The position numbers and the translations under genes are program-made. The notes beneath the pieces are model-generated. The model was not told the origin of the DNA and searched no databases. It worked only from the letters and a program-made list of their open reading frames with translations. A stretch of DNA of 64,000 nt from Dendrobium chrysotoxum (lineage: Eukaryota; Streptophyta; Magnoliopsida; Asparagales; Orchidaceae): NCBI GenBank assembly GCA_019925795.1, contig CM034310.1:19798764-19862763 (forward strand), given 5' to 3'. Shown one piece after another: positions 31,817-44,060 of this stretch. How positions within the stretch are numbered: the stretch's first letter is position 1; every line of letters starts with the position of its first letter.

Positions 31817-33555
31817 TAAAAGTTCATGAGGGTTGTTAAACCCTAATGAACTAGTCCTGAGGCTAACCAAGTGGGGGGGGGGGGGGTGAATTGGTGATTT
31901 AAAAAATTCTTTAACAGAATAAAAAATCCTTTTATAACTTGATGCGGAAGGAGACCACAAAAATCAGATATTTCAACCACAACACAAATCACAAAAATAA
32001 ATGTGAAAAAAAGTGCAAAAAAATAAAAATAAGAACAAACACACTAAAGATTTATAGTGGTTCGGTCAACCTAACCTAAGTCCACTCCCCGGAGTCACCC
32101 ATTCCTGCTATTGCACTAAACCTTTAGTGACTCTCCTTTAGCCCCCATAGCTAGGTAGAGAAGCCCTAACAAAATCTCTTCCACTAACCTGGGGCGGCAA
32201 AGGACTGTAATCCTTTTTCTCCCTCCTAGAGATGACAGAGAACCTCGAATCCTCTTTCACCCTCTTGGTGATGGCAGAGAACTAAAAATCCTTCCACAGG
32301 CAGAGAACCTTGAATCACTTTCACCTTCTTCGATGCGGCAGAGTAGCCGGGTCACTTGATACCTAAGAGATTTTCTTCTTCCCAAAACTTCCCTCAAGAC
32401 AAACCTTGAATCTGATGGTATTAAGGTGCAAGCTTGCCGGAGCAACCATGTGAAACCCCCTCCACACTCCCTTGAAACCCCCTCCAATGATCTTCTCCCT
32501 CTCAAACTCCACCCTTTCCTCTCTCCCTTTCAAGGCTCTCTCTCCAAGTTTTCTCCAAAAGAAAAATGACTCAATGCATGCCAAAGACACTTATAATGTC
32601 TTTAGAGAAAGCTTAAATAGAGGGCTTTAAAATACCCTAAAAAAATAATTCTGGTGACAAAGATCATCCAATATGATTATAGGATTTCTAGGATGATGCA
32701 CAGAATTTAAAAAACCTTAGAAACTCAATTCTAGCGGCAAAGATCATCCAATACGATCACAGGATCGTCTAGGATGATGTGTAGAATTTAACCTGATAGT
32801 CCTGGATGATCTCTGGATAGTTCAGAATGATCAATTCAAATTTATACTTATCATCCAATATGAAAATGGGGATCGATCTAGATGATTATATGAATAATAA
32901 TGATATTTCATCTTATATGATTGTGGGTTGTCCCATCCATCCTCTCAGTCGTCTAGTACGATCATCACTGATCATCCAGGATGATCGGATTGAACAAACT
33001 AACCATAATTATTCTCCTAATCACAGGATCAATTTAGGCATAATTGTCATAGATCGTCCAGTATGATGTACATCATCCTAGATGATTAGAATAAAATTTA
33101 AATATTAAAATCTTGCCTAAATTATGATTATCAGCTATTTTTTATTATCATAAATGATTATACTGGATGATCTAAATCATCCAGTACGATTAGTTAGATG
33201 ATCTGATCGTACAGTATAAAATAAATCACACAATAATATTAGTTCAAAATTTGAACTTCTTATTTTGACTCAATCTAACTCCCCCTAAGTGTGTGTGTGC
33301 ATGGTCACCAAGCTTCCATACACCCTTTCAAGACTTGACTCAAGAAAACAAAAATACATCAACGAATATTACAAAAATATTTTCAACATAACCTATTCTA
33401 CCCAATCTTGAGCCTTGAATCTTCATTGGATGGTATTCCTGAAATATTAGTACACATACAAACAAATATACATTACAAATACAAGTAGACATAAGGATGT
33501 GAGCCACAATATTTGTTATCATAAAAAACATAAACTTGTGTGCTCGAGTTGCAAT
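31817..33555 (-). repeat. Element H 3' LTR
   Basis: Starts TAAAAGTTCA (TG mutated to TA) and ends TTGCAATA. A long G-run is at 31875-31887. R/U5 hairpins at about 32210-32340 are strongly changed. Decayed palindromes lie at about 32665-33230 and the CA motif at about 33287. Confidence 0.88.
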
Positions 33556-33583
33556 AATCTCCCCATTTTTTATGATAACAAAT
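33511..33583. repeat. PPT-spanning inverted repeat of H
   Basis: Two 18-bp arms (33511-33528 and 33566-33583) are perfect reverse complements around a 37-bp loop containing the LTR end and the antisense polypurine tract (about 33556-33566). The arms differ from those of A and L yet remain fully paired. Confidence 0.85.
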
Positions 33584-35075
33584 ATAACTAGTTGAATTTG
33601 CAAATTTAAAAAATTTTCTCCTAATCTTCCCTTCACTAAGATAATTATATTAAATATAGGGAAAATAAAAAGTTTTTTTCTTTTTTCTTTTTATAATAAA
33701 AACAAAAATATTTAGAAACTATATAGCAGATAAACTAATGCAAATATAAGATGAACATATGCAACTTAAACACAAATAAAACCAATACGTTCTCCCCCTT
33801 TGACATTATCAAAAAGAAGAGAAACATAAAAAAAACAAAATGAAACACACATAGCAAACTAACAATCATATAGACCCTGATTAGGTGTAGGTGGCGATGA
33901 TGTTTAAGAAGAATCAATTAATTTCAGCAAATCTTAGAATGAGAAAGTTACCTCTTGATTTTATTCAAAAGCTTAGTAAGAAATGAATTGACAATGCTTA
34001 AAGCCAGAAAGGATAGAGATTTGAATTTCTTAACCCTTGCTCAGACTCCTTATAGGTTAAAATTCCTTTTTAAACAAAAATTTAATTCAAAAAAAAAATT
34101 AGATAAGAAAAGTGATCTTTTCAAACTTCATTTCAGAAAAAACTATATGATATAACAGTATTGTAAAGTAATGAATCAGGAATCATGATTTTTAATTTCA
34201 AATGTTTGAAGATATTAAGTGGCACATAGATTCTTCTAAGATTTAAAGATTTGAAAGAGAATGAAGCTTATTTCTTTTTGGTCTCATTTTATGCCTCTTT
34301 TTCAATTATTTGGCGTACTATGCGCATCTTTTGATTTTTGATATACTTTGTGTATCTTGTAATTATTTGGTACACTTTTGGGCTCATTTTTTTCTTCTTA
34401 TCAATTTTGTGAGCTTGCTTCCTTTCAAAATCTTTAAAGACTCTCAGTTGTGAGATTATCTTTCAGATATAACTAAAGAAAAACTCACTTTCTAATATAA
34501 GGAAGAGTAAACCATAAAATAGAATCATATCCATATAATAAATGCAACAACCTGATTAAAAAAATTAAAAATAGGTTTATTGTCTTGGAACATTATTCAT
34601 ATGAGATAGATAACTATAGGAAGATAAAAGAAATCTCTATTTCAAAGTCCAACCTTTAAATTGAAATAGAATTTTATTCAAAAAGAAATTACACCACTAA
34701 AGGAGTTAGAGTAAGAGGAATAATCATCAATTTTCCTACCTTTAAAAGTTTAGAGACGTCAATCATCACTTATAAAAAAATTTAAGTAAAAAGGAGGTAA
34801 ATTTTTCATTTTAAAAAAAATTATGATTAAAGAGAAGTGATTGATTCTCTTATACAAATACAGTGTGAGATGTGATTTTTGTGTGATAATCAGAGAGTGT
34901 TCTCAAAAACATACATAAAAAATTAAATAAAAAATTATGAACATAAATATCTTACTATAAAATAAAACACTAAAACAACATCGAAAATAAAAATATTCAC
35001 GAAGAACTAAAACAAAATAAAAAAATATACACGCGTGTCTTAACTATAACACAGATAAACACATAAACAAAAACT
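33584..35075 (-). other. Element H 3' non-coding region
   Basis: About 1.5 kb with no supported gene. It holds a second polypurine tract (about 33790-33800) and the dyad cluster (about 34270-34400); the order of blocks matches A 7560-8290, then ends at gag. The palindrome-aORF cassette is absent. The part at 34860-35075 is A/T-rich and low in complexity. Confidence 0.7.
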
Positions 35076-36105
35076 TTACACATCATCATCTTGCTCCTGG
35101 TTTGATGATTTAGGAGCTAGATTTGCCTAGGAGATTTTTTTCTTTTTATCATTTGCCCTTATTACAATTGGCTTATTTTTATCTTTTTCCTTTACAGGAA
35201 GAGTTTTAAAATTAGGGCAGTTATTTTTCATATATTCGGGCTTTCTGCACTTAAAATAAATAAAATCATATGAAATCTTAACCTTCTTACCATTTTTCCC
35301 TTTGTTTCACTTTTGTTGATGTTGATGCTTGCGCTGTAGTAGATTTTTAAATTTTCTTGTTATTGATGTTATTTCCTCACTCTCATCATCTACTAAACCA
35401 CTTCCATCCATGTGTTCAACTTTTAGCACTGTAGTTTCACCTGTATCCAAAAGCTTTTGATTCACACTTTACTCGTGAGCAATGAGTGAGCCAATTATAT
35501 TATCAATAAAATAATCATTCAAGTCTTTTAATTCACATGTAGCAATAACTTTAGCATGAAATTTATCAGGTAGACAATGTAGAATTTTATTGACCTTTTC
35601 AAAGTTCTTTACCTAAAGCATGTAATGATGTCATAATTTGAGTAAACCTAGTATACATATATAAGATTGTATCATAAGGTTTAATGCAAAAAAGTTCATA
35701 ATCATGTATTAGAATATTCAATTTAGATTACTTGACTTCATTAGTACATTTATATATAGTGTATAATTTATCCCAAATTTCTTTGCAAGTATTACAAGTA
35801 GAGATTCTCATGTAATCTTTAGAATTCAAAGTATAGAAAAAATAATTCAAGCATTTAGCATTCAATTGAGCATTGATTTATTCTATTCTACTCCATTCAG
35901 TAAAAGAAATATATATTTTGACTCCATCTATAATACATGACGGTACAGAATAACCAGTTTAAATTATATGTCAAATTCGATAATCAATTGATTGCAAGAA
36001 AGTAGACATGCAAATTTTCTAAAAATTAAAAGAAATATTTTCAAAAAAAGGTGGTCACGTGATTGAATAGCCTTCTGTAATGTCACAATTTCCAAAGTTA
36101 GCCAT
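35076..36105 (-). pseudogene. gag: Element H gag, decayed
   Basis: Reads from a mutated start context (ATG at 36105) to TAA at 35076-35078. The capsid part is shifted repeatedly. The C-terminal part is readable: a knuckle with first Cys and His both changed to Tyr (YFKCRKPEYMKNNC), a Lys-rich stretch, one TAG, then an end in QEQDDDV. The clean stop after an acidic tail, followed by non-coding sequence, suggests this Gag ended here by design rather than continuing into pol. Confidence 0.72.
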
Positions 36106-36164
36106 TAATCTTTTTTTCAAAAGTTTTCTAAAACTTAATTTTTGAATCCTACTCATATACCACT

Positions 36165-37233
36165 TGAAAGTTCATGAGGGTTGTTACCCTAATAAACTAG
36201 TCCCAAGGCTAACTAAGAGGGGGGTGAATTGGTGATTTAAAAAATTATTTAATAAAATGAAAAATCCTTTTATAACTTGATGTGGAAGTAGACCACAAAA
36301 ATTAGATATTTTAACCACAACATAAATCACAAAAATAAATGCAAAAAATAAAGTACAAAAAAATAAAAACAAGAATAAACATTAGAGATTTATAATGGTT
36401 GCTGAACCTGCCCTACATCCACTCCACGAAGTCACCCACTCCATGTGTTGCACTAAACCTTTAGTGACTCTCCTTTATCCCCCACGGCTAGGCGGAGAAG
36501 CCCTTAAAAAATCTCTTCCACCAACCCATTGCGGTAGAGGACTATAATCCTTTTTCTCTCTCTAACAGAAGGCAGAAAACCTTGAATCCTTTTCACCCTC
36601 CTGGTGATGACAAAGAACCACGAATCCTTTCACAAGCAGAGAACCTTGAATCACTTTCACCTTCCCCGGTGCGGTGGAGCAGCTGGCTCCTTTGACATCA
36701 AAGAGATCTTCTTCTTTTCAAAACTTCCCTCAAGATAAACTTTGAATCTGATGTTACTAAGGTGCAAGCTTACCAGAGCAACCGTGTGAAACCCCCTCCA
36801 CACTCCCTTGAAACCACCTCCAAGGATCTTCTCCCTCTCAAACTCCATCCTTTCCTCTCTCCCTTTCAAGGCTCTCTCTTCAAGTTTTCTCCAAAAGAAA
36901 AATGACTCAATACATGCCAAAGACACTTACAATGTATTTGGAAAAAGCTTAAATAATGGGCTTCAAAAAACCCTAAAAAATTAATTCTGGCGACAAAGAT
37001 CATCCAGTATGATCATAGGATCATCCAGGATGATGTGTAGAATTTAAAAAACCCTAGGAACTCAATTCTGGCTATAAATATCATCCAGTACAATCGTAGG
37101 ATCATTTAGGATGATCTGTAGAATTTGACCTGATAATCCTGGATGATCTCTGGATAGTCCAAGATGATCAGTTCAAATTTGTATTGATCATCCAGTATGA
37201 TATTGGGGATTCTCCTGGATGATTAGATGAATA
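36165..37233 (-). repeat. Element H 5' LTR, left part
   Basis: Starts TGAAAGTTCA at 36165 next to a mutated primer site (36148-36164). It holds R/U5 and the TATA region (GCTTAAATAATGGG, about 36948). It is split inside the palindrome array by J; the remainder is 56138-56794. Confidence 0.88.
37229..37233. repeat. Target-site duplication of J, left (GAATA)
   Basis: Matches GAATA at 56133-56137. Removing J and one copy restores H's LTR. Confidence 0.92.
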
Positions 37234-40200
37234 TGTTGACCTCATTATTTGAGGTCAATTTCCCCGGAATTTATCTCTAGCACTTAGGTCTTCGTAGCCT
37301 AGTGTAAACATCGCTCCCTTAGATGGATACCCACTGACGTAGAGGTGACTCAACTTCCTAATTCAGCCTAAATCGACACTATTCTGATCAAAATTGATTC
37401 GACCATTCTACTTGATTCAAATCGATTTGCCTTGATTTAATTAAATCTAAATTATTGTAAATGAGATAAAATTAATAATTTAAAATTATTATAATTTTTA
37501 AATTAACACAAAATAATTATTTTAAATTATCAATTCTATTCTAAATTAATCCTGAATCATCCTCAAGCTTTTTAAATTAAAAATCAACTCTCAATTTCAT
37601 CTTTAAATCGTAATTTAATCTGAGCCGTCAATTTGACTGGGAATAAATTTGAATAAGGCACGTTTAGGATTGGTTGACCCAAACCATGCATTAGAGGAGG
37701 TTAGGGTCGGTTCATGCACGATCCCCCTCTATCTATCTGGCAAAACCGAAACCCCCAGGCGGCCATGCTCTTTGTTTTGGCGAACTGCTTCAGCTCCGTC
37801 TCTCTTAGTTCGTAAGTAGGCGGAAGACCCCCATTTTTGTGAATAACCCCTTGCAGTTCGCGAACAACCCCTTGGCCTCCTCCTCTCTCGTGTGAGAAGC
37901 TCCAAGGAGAAATCCCTATACTCCAATCCCCCCCGACCCGTTGCCTCCCTGTGCTGCACGAAGCCAAGGTCAGACGCCCCGCTGCAGGACCTAGTTGAGC
38001 CGCCGGCTTGCCCTAGCCGAAGCCATCCGACATCCCTCTCTGTCGTGCTCTTCAACCTAAGAATCCCGGTGCCAACCACGTCGCAACCTCCTTCCCTAAC
38101 AGTGCCCGTCTACAGCCCACCTTGGGACTGCTTCAACTTGAACAGAAATGAAACCCCTAGGAAGCTGTAACCATCTTTCCATCTTCCTCTAGTTGATGAG
38201 GAACTTCATTGCTACAAAGGTAACGATCTCCTTATCTTTACAATCTTTTTACTTAAGATATGAAAAATAGATAAGCATAGGGATTTAATGGCTTGCTTAA
38301 TAACTAATGTGGGTAGTGATAAAACATTTTGTGTTGAAACCTCCTTATAGATTTCTCATTTTAAAGGGCAGCATGTTGTCCGATTTGATCTCTTTGAGTT
38401 CGGGCTTGAGAAGTTCTTTGACTGCTTTCTATTTTATGTGTGGAAGAAGTTAAAAAAAAAAAAGAAATAAATCTGGGGAAGCAAAGAAATGGTGTGATAA
38501 TGACAAGATTGAGCTTTCTAACTATTTCTTTAAGGCCCCTATAAATTTGCTTGTGCTTAAAGGGAATTGTTTAGACAAACGTGGTGAAACTATGAATTAG
38601 ATTATTATCTTTTAGCGACTAGCAATTTCTATAGAGATTTTCTTCTTTTTGGGGCCCTTTAGTAGATAAGTTATGGGACATGTTATTAGTACTTGGCAAA
38701 TGATGTTTTATTTAGTGAAACTTGATCAAAGAGCCTATATTCATGTTTTGGGCTTTAATAGCATTAATGGTTTGAGTTTCAACCACCCTACAGGAATCCA
38801 ATATAAAAATTCTTAGTTATGTTGAATATATGTGAGTGCTCTATGTTACAAAATCTAATGTAAGAGTACACTCATATTGAAAATATATCTTATATTTTGA
38901 TTGTCATACATGGTTTGTGGTTAAATCAAGTTTATATATAATTCACACATTCCAATGGTATATACACATGCATATTTGATAGAAAAGAAGTTTGATTGCT
39001 AAATTAGAAACACACACACATCTAAGAAGGCTTGACGTTGTATGCTACATATAAGGAAGTTGTTGGTTGCATGAATCATGATTTATGATTGGAAGGTTTC
39101 TTGAATGGTTAAAAGGGAATGAAATTGCCATAATCCTCCCTTCGTTTCTTATGTATCATTTGGCATAAGTATTGGTTTGGAATAAATAAATAATTTGAAA
39201 GTTTATCATCGCAAGTTGGGTTCAATTTGAAGTTTAGTAGTTTCTTCCTTTGCCCTTATATCATGAATGTTTTCTTGTTATGGTTTGGGAAAAGGAAAGG
39301 GTTGGAAAAATAAACTTTGCATTGGCTTGCTTAAATGAAGTGGGTGATTTTGAAAGATAAATTATTTCGAAAAGAGTGCATGTTGAGTAGTGAAATATAT
39401 GAACTTTGAATGGAGGAAAGTGTGATTTTTGGAAAGGTGAAGTGACAGGTGTATGTGAATAGTAAAGTGAAGTGTGATTGTTGGAGAATGAAGAGTGTAT
39501 GTTTTTAAAGGTGTCATACAAGAAAGATGAAGTGAGAATTATGGGTCTTTGAAAGGTAAAATGTTTCAATAGGTGTGTGTGTATTGAAAGGTTCATTTGT
39601 AATTTTGGAAGGTTAAAAGGTAAAAGTGGATGTTGGAAAAGGTATCATGTGAGGAGGTTAAAAAGTAAAGTGTCCAGTTTTGAAAGGTAAGATGACATGT
39701 GTAAAGTAAAGTGCTCATTTTGTGTGTGTGTTGAAAAGTGTTCAGATCAAGATGTGGGTAAGTTTGAAAATGTATTTGTTTAAGGACAAAATATATGAAA
39801 GGGTGAAAAGTAAAGTATTTGGTTTGGTAAGGAAAAGTGATTTGCATTTGAGTGTAAAAGTGGAATTTGGTGTGTTTTGGAAAGGGTGATGTGGTGAAAT
39901 TATATGTGTGTTGGCGAAGAGTATTGTGTAAAGAAGGATGAAAAGTGAAGTGTAAGTTGTGAAAGGGCAAAGTGTTTTTGAAAAGCAAAATGCATGGGTT
40001 TTGAAAGAGTGAGAAGCGTGTATCTTGAAAGTGGAAATTGTGTGAGTTTTGGAAAAGCAGATGAAAGTGGTTTGTCTTGGAGAGTGAGTTAGTTGAGTGT
40101 GTATTAAAAAATGAAATTTTTGAAAAGTAATGACTCTCTTTCTCTCTCTACTTCCCTCTCTCCTTCTTCTTTCCCCTCTCTTGTGCCTCGGGGTGAATGT

Positions 40201-43200
40201 TGGAAAGGTAAACAGTATGCTTCCAAAAGTGAAGAGTTTAAAAGGTAGACAACTTGTGCTGGTCTTCAAGCCTAAAGAAAGGTACATTTTTATTTTTAGT
40301 AATTTCAATTATTTCATTATTAATTATTAAATGTGTTTCTAATTCCCTATTTTTCTTCTTTATTTGCATGAACTGCGAGGAATGGTACCGGTCGAGCGAA
40401 CAAAAGGATAAGGGACAATGGCGTCATTTGCCTCTATCCAACAAGGTAGAGGTGCTACGGGCGGAATCCACCGGGTCATAGCCCCCGGTGTTGTAAGTTT
40501 CCTTAAAACTTAGAAAGCCCCTAGGAAGCTGTGGCGTGGTTTGTGCGAACCATTTCCCCTTAGGGCCTTGTAGTAACTTCAATTATATTAGGATTATTCT
40601 TATTTTATTTTATTTTAGATCCATAAATCCTTTACACGTGCACAATATCCTCAGGGTTAGTAACAACAAATTCTTCACCTCATACAATATTAGTAACGTT
40701 TAAGGACAAAAATTAAGGACTGAGTCTTAGAGAACATTGACTTAGGTTGCATGCACACTTTAGGATAGAAACACAGAACATAGAAAATTTAGTGACATGC
40801 CCTTAGGCTTAATGTTTATTATCAATATAAATTTTTTTTTAATTAGGTTAATCAAATTTAAACAATCAATTAACAAAAATTTCAAACACACAAATAATAA
40901 TTCGGATAAAAATATACAAAAATCACATAACTTTTAATAACTAAGTCATAATCAACACACATAACTATTAAGAGATTAAATTTGAACATGAATTTAAAAT
41001 TGAGTTTAATTAACATTTTAATCACCTCATAATCAAATAAAAATAATTAGATAAAATCCATTAAAAGTAAGACTAAAATTCCAAAACTATAAAATGTACA
41101 TAAAATTAGAACACATTTAAATAATAAATATATTCTAAAATGAAAACCCTTTAAAAATCAAACCCTTTTCATTAAAGTCTTTTCAAAAAATCAATTATAA
41201 GCATAATATAAAACATCATTAAAGAAAATTGATTGAAATAAATAGTAATTTAAAATTTTAATAAATCATCAAAAATTCAGTAAATCATTAGATTAAATAA
41301 CATAAAAGAAAATAGTTAATCAGAATGACTAAAGAACATATCCTATTAATCATCTTTAAACAACTAAAACTCAATTTAAAATGAACTTCTAAAATACTAA
41401 AGACACTAAGACATAAACCTAAACATAAAGCCCCCTCTGACCTTTCAATAAGCTAAACTCAATCAACTAGAAAACTTCAATCAATAACTGATCTAGGATA
41501 TATCCAAACCACACAGCCTACCACACACACTTAGATTTGTTTGCTAAGACAACCGACTCTAGCTTTAGGTTAGGCCGGTGTTTACTTTCTTGCTGTTGTG
41601 TGACGGGCTTTCTCGATTTTTATTGCATGTTGTGTATGATTGATGTGAGTGTTTGTTTACTTTTACTACTATCTGTGATATGATGTGACGGGCGATAGAT
41701 TACACCTAGGATAGGAACGATCTGGATGCTCACATAATCTTCTGCAGGTGGCCATGCTCGTGTAGGGCTAAATTAAAGGGGCACATTAAAGATTTAAATT
41801 GACATAAATTTCCTGTAGGTGCTTCAGAAAATGCTAAGCCCCCTTAAAATTAAAAGAGCATGGCTAAGTGTAGCTGATGAATTTAAATGTGAAAATATAA
41901 CTGCTTGGGAATGATTTTATTATAAATGTTTAGGATAACCCTGCAGGTGGTTTATATTTTCCTTTTCTTTCTGGGATGTAATAAAATGTAAATATAATTT
42001 GTTAAAGTCAAGCATTGTGAAAGTGATTCAAAAGTGGGATATCACACCCAACTCGGAAGCCAAAGAGAAGAGAATGTACCTCAGGGGAGTATTCTCTTCT
42101 ATTTGGAAAGCCAAGTTAGTGTAGTTCTAATATCCAAAGAGAAAAAAAATACCCCTTCGGGGATGAGTTTCTTTTTCATTTGGATATCCAGGCTCGGCGA
42201 ACCCAAGGAGCTCGTAGCAGATCCAAGGAGCTCATAAAGAAAGAGAAGATGAAATGAGGAGTCGAATAGAAGAAGATGAAGAAATGAAGATAAGAAGAAA
42301 AGTATATCCCATTTTAAAATCACTTGTGTCAGTCTTAGGATTAGAGTCCGAGTTTGTTGTTAGTGGTACCCGGCCACTTTACCTTTTCAGCAAACCCTAG
42401 GTTATAAATAAACTAGACATTGGATATTATATTTTTGGATAATTTAATCTGAGTGGTTACATTATTTGTGCAGTAACTTTTTTTTAGAACTCTTGCATGC
42501 CGTGTTTTGTTTTAGCCTGGATACGAATCGGAGTGCTTTTTTGGTAAGGACCACGATAAAACTTTTTCTACTTGAAATTTAAAATAAAATTTTTAGGCTC
42601 ACATAGAAACTTTAACGAATCTAAGAAGTAAGCTCGGGTCCGTCGAGAGTCAGCATAAGCATATTATTACTTTCTCTTCCTTGTTAGGCACCTCCCCGCC
42701 TGCGGGTTCTGGAAGACCACCTGACCTATTAGGGTGCAGTTCTGTCAAGGGGATGCTGTGCAATCTCTAGGGAAAAATCTATTTTCTAAGCCTGAATTTA
42801 AAACTACTTCACAAATCATTTTATGCATTCAAGTCAATTAGCATGCATTGCATTAGATACAAATTAAAAGAGTCTAAAATTTTAATTGCATTACGCTCTC
42901 AGGCATCATTTACCCTACATAAGTAAAGGGGCTAATTAGGATTTATCTTAGATGTCGGCCCCGATTTCTCAAAACTTAAATAATGTCCCTACCCATCTTT
43001 TATAAAAAGACTGGACACATGGTTTTAAAGCGCCTAGGTGGTTAGCTGGCTCCCCAATCCAGGCCGGGATAAGTTCAAATTTGCACTTCATTAGCTAGGT
43101 TTGGGTCACTACTTTGTAGTACCCAATTTAGACTTAGGTTCTAAGGCAGATTTTTTTTTTTAAATCTTAAGTCCTCACCCTCCAGGAATATAATCCCAAA

Positions 43201-44034
43201 TTTCTAATAAAATGTCAACTCAAACCTAAAAATTTCTCTGTTAAAATATAAAGCCCAATATAGGGTAGACTGAGGTTGTCTTTGAGCTTCTCAGAATCCG
43301 GCACCTCCTACTTTTCTTCCTTTTACTAGTTAATAAATGTTCAACATCGAGCTTTCTCCTTGAAAATTTCTTAATTATTTTCTTGTCTTCTACTTTGTAA
43401 TCAAAGGGTATGAAATCACTATTTTAATCGAGAGTTTTCTTAGGAGTACCCCTCCTAAGATGTAATTAACTATAAGGGCTTGCCCCTATAGGGATTTTAG
43501 AACTCATGTTGAAAATAAACCTTGTTTTATGTACATAAGACAAGGAAAAAATCTCTGGGAACACAGATTATTTTCTAAAACTCATTTTTAATTTTGAATA
43601 TACTTGTATAATGTTATTTTCATCTCCCTAGATGATATAACATTCTCCTTGTTATATTCGATCTTAAAAGGGACGAATTTTATAAAACCCATTCTTATTT
43701 TTGGATGCCTTGAAGAATATCACGTTCATCTTTTAAGATGATGTCGTATTCTCCTCGTTGCCTCTAATCAGAAGAGTGGTTGAATTTTCAAAACTTCATT
43801 TCTATTTTTAAACATATTCTATGGAATTTCATAATCATCTTTCGAGATGATATATTATTCTCTATAACGTGTTTGATCACAGAAATATCATTTTTTCAAA
43901 ACCCCTGTTTTGATATTGAATCCATTATAAAATAATGTGTCAGTCTCCCGAGACTGTACTTTATTCTTAATGCAGTATTCGATTACAAAATAGGAGAAAT
44001 CAAAATCTGCGTGGCGATATAATTTTTCCCACTA
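37234..44034 (+). repeat. Element J 5' LTR (6,801 bp)
   Basis: Begins TGTTGACCTCATT and ends CCCACTA (CCCACCA in the partner). It opens with an inverted repeat TTGACCTCA/TGAGGTCAA (37236-37258). A GC-rich block lies at about 37620-38210, a long run of GAAAAGTGAAGTG-like low-complexity sequence at 39290-40130, and strong hairpins at 42058-42192. Reading frames in these parts are not conserved in a protein-like way. The LTR is almost collinear with 49345-56132, with a few percent difference in the parts I compared. Confidence 0.9.
42058..42192. repeat. Two homologous hairpins in the J LTR
   Basis: CCAAAGAGAAGAGAAT pairs with ATTCTCTTCTATTTGG about 16 bp later (15 of 16 positions). About 65 bp on, ATATCCAAAGAGAAAA pairs across CCCTTCGGGG with CATTTGGATAT. 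Both begin CCAAAGAGAA, so they look like duplicates of one hairpin. Copies in the right LTR (about 54155-54288) keep both. Confidence 0.72.
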
Positions 44035-44043
44035 AGGTTTTTC

Positions 44044-44060
44044 TGGCGACTCCACTGAGG
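44044..44060 (+). other. Element J primer binding site
   Basis: TGGCGACTCCACTGAGG starts 9 bp after the LTR. It resembles the Arg-tRNA primer sites reported for Tat/Ogre elements; the exact tRNA was not checked. Confidence 0.6.

Noticed and set aside
37701..38170. Open frames in the GC-rich block of J's LTR (both strands)
   Set aside because: Frames differ between the two LTR copies (49825-50190) and none shows protein-like conservation; openness follows from GC content.
39261..40308. Phe/His/Thr-rich minus-strand frames (111-188 residues)
   Set aside because: Translations of low-complexity GAAAAGTGAAGTG-like repeats; the same occurs at 51358-52401.
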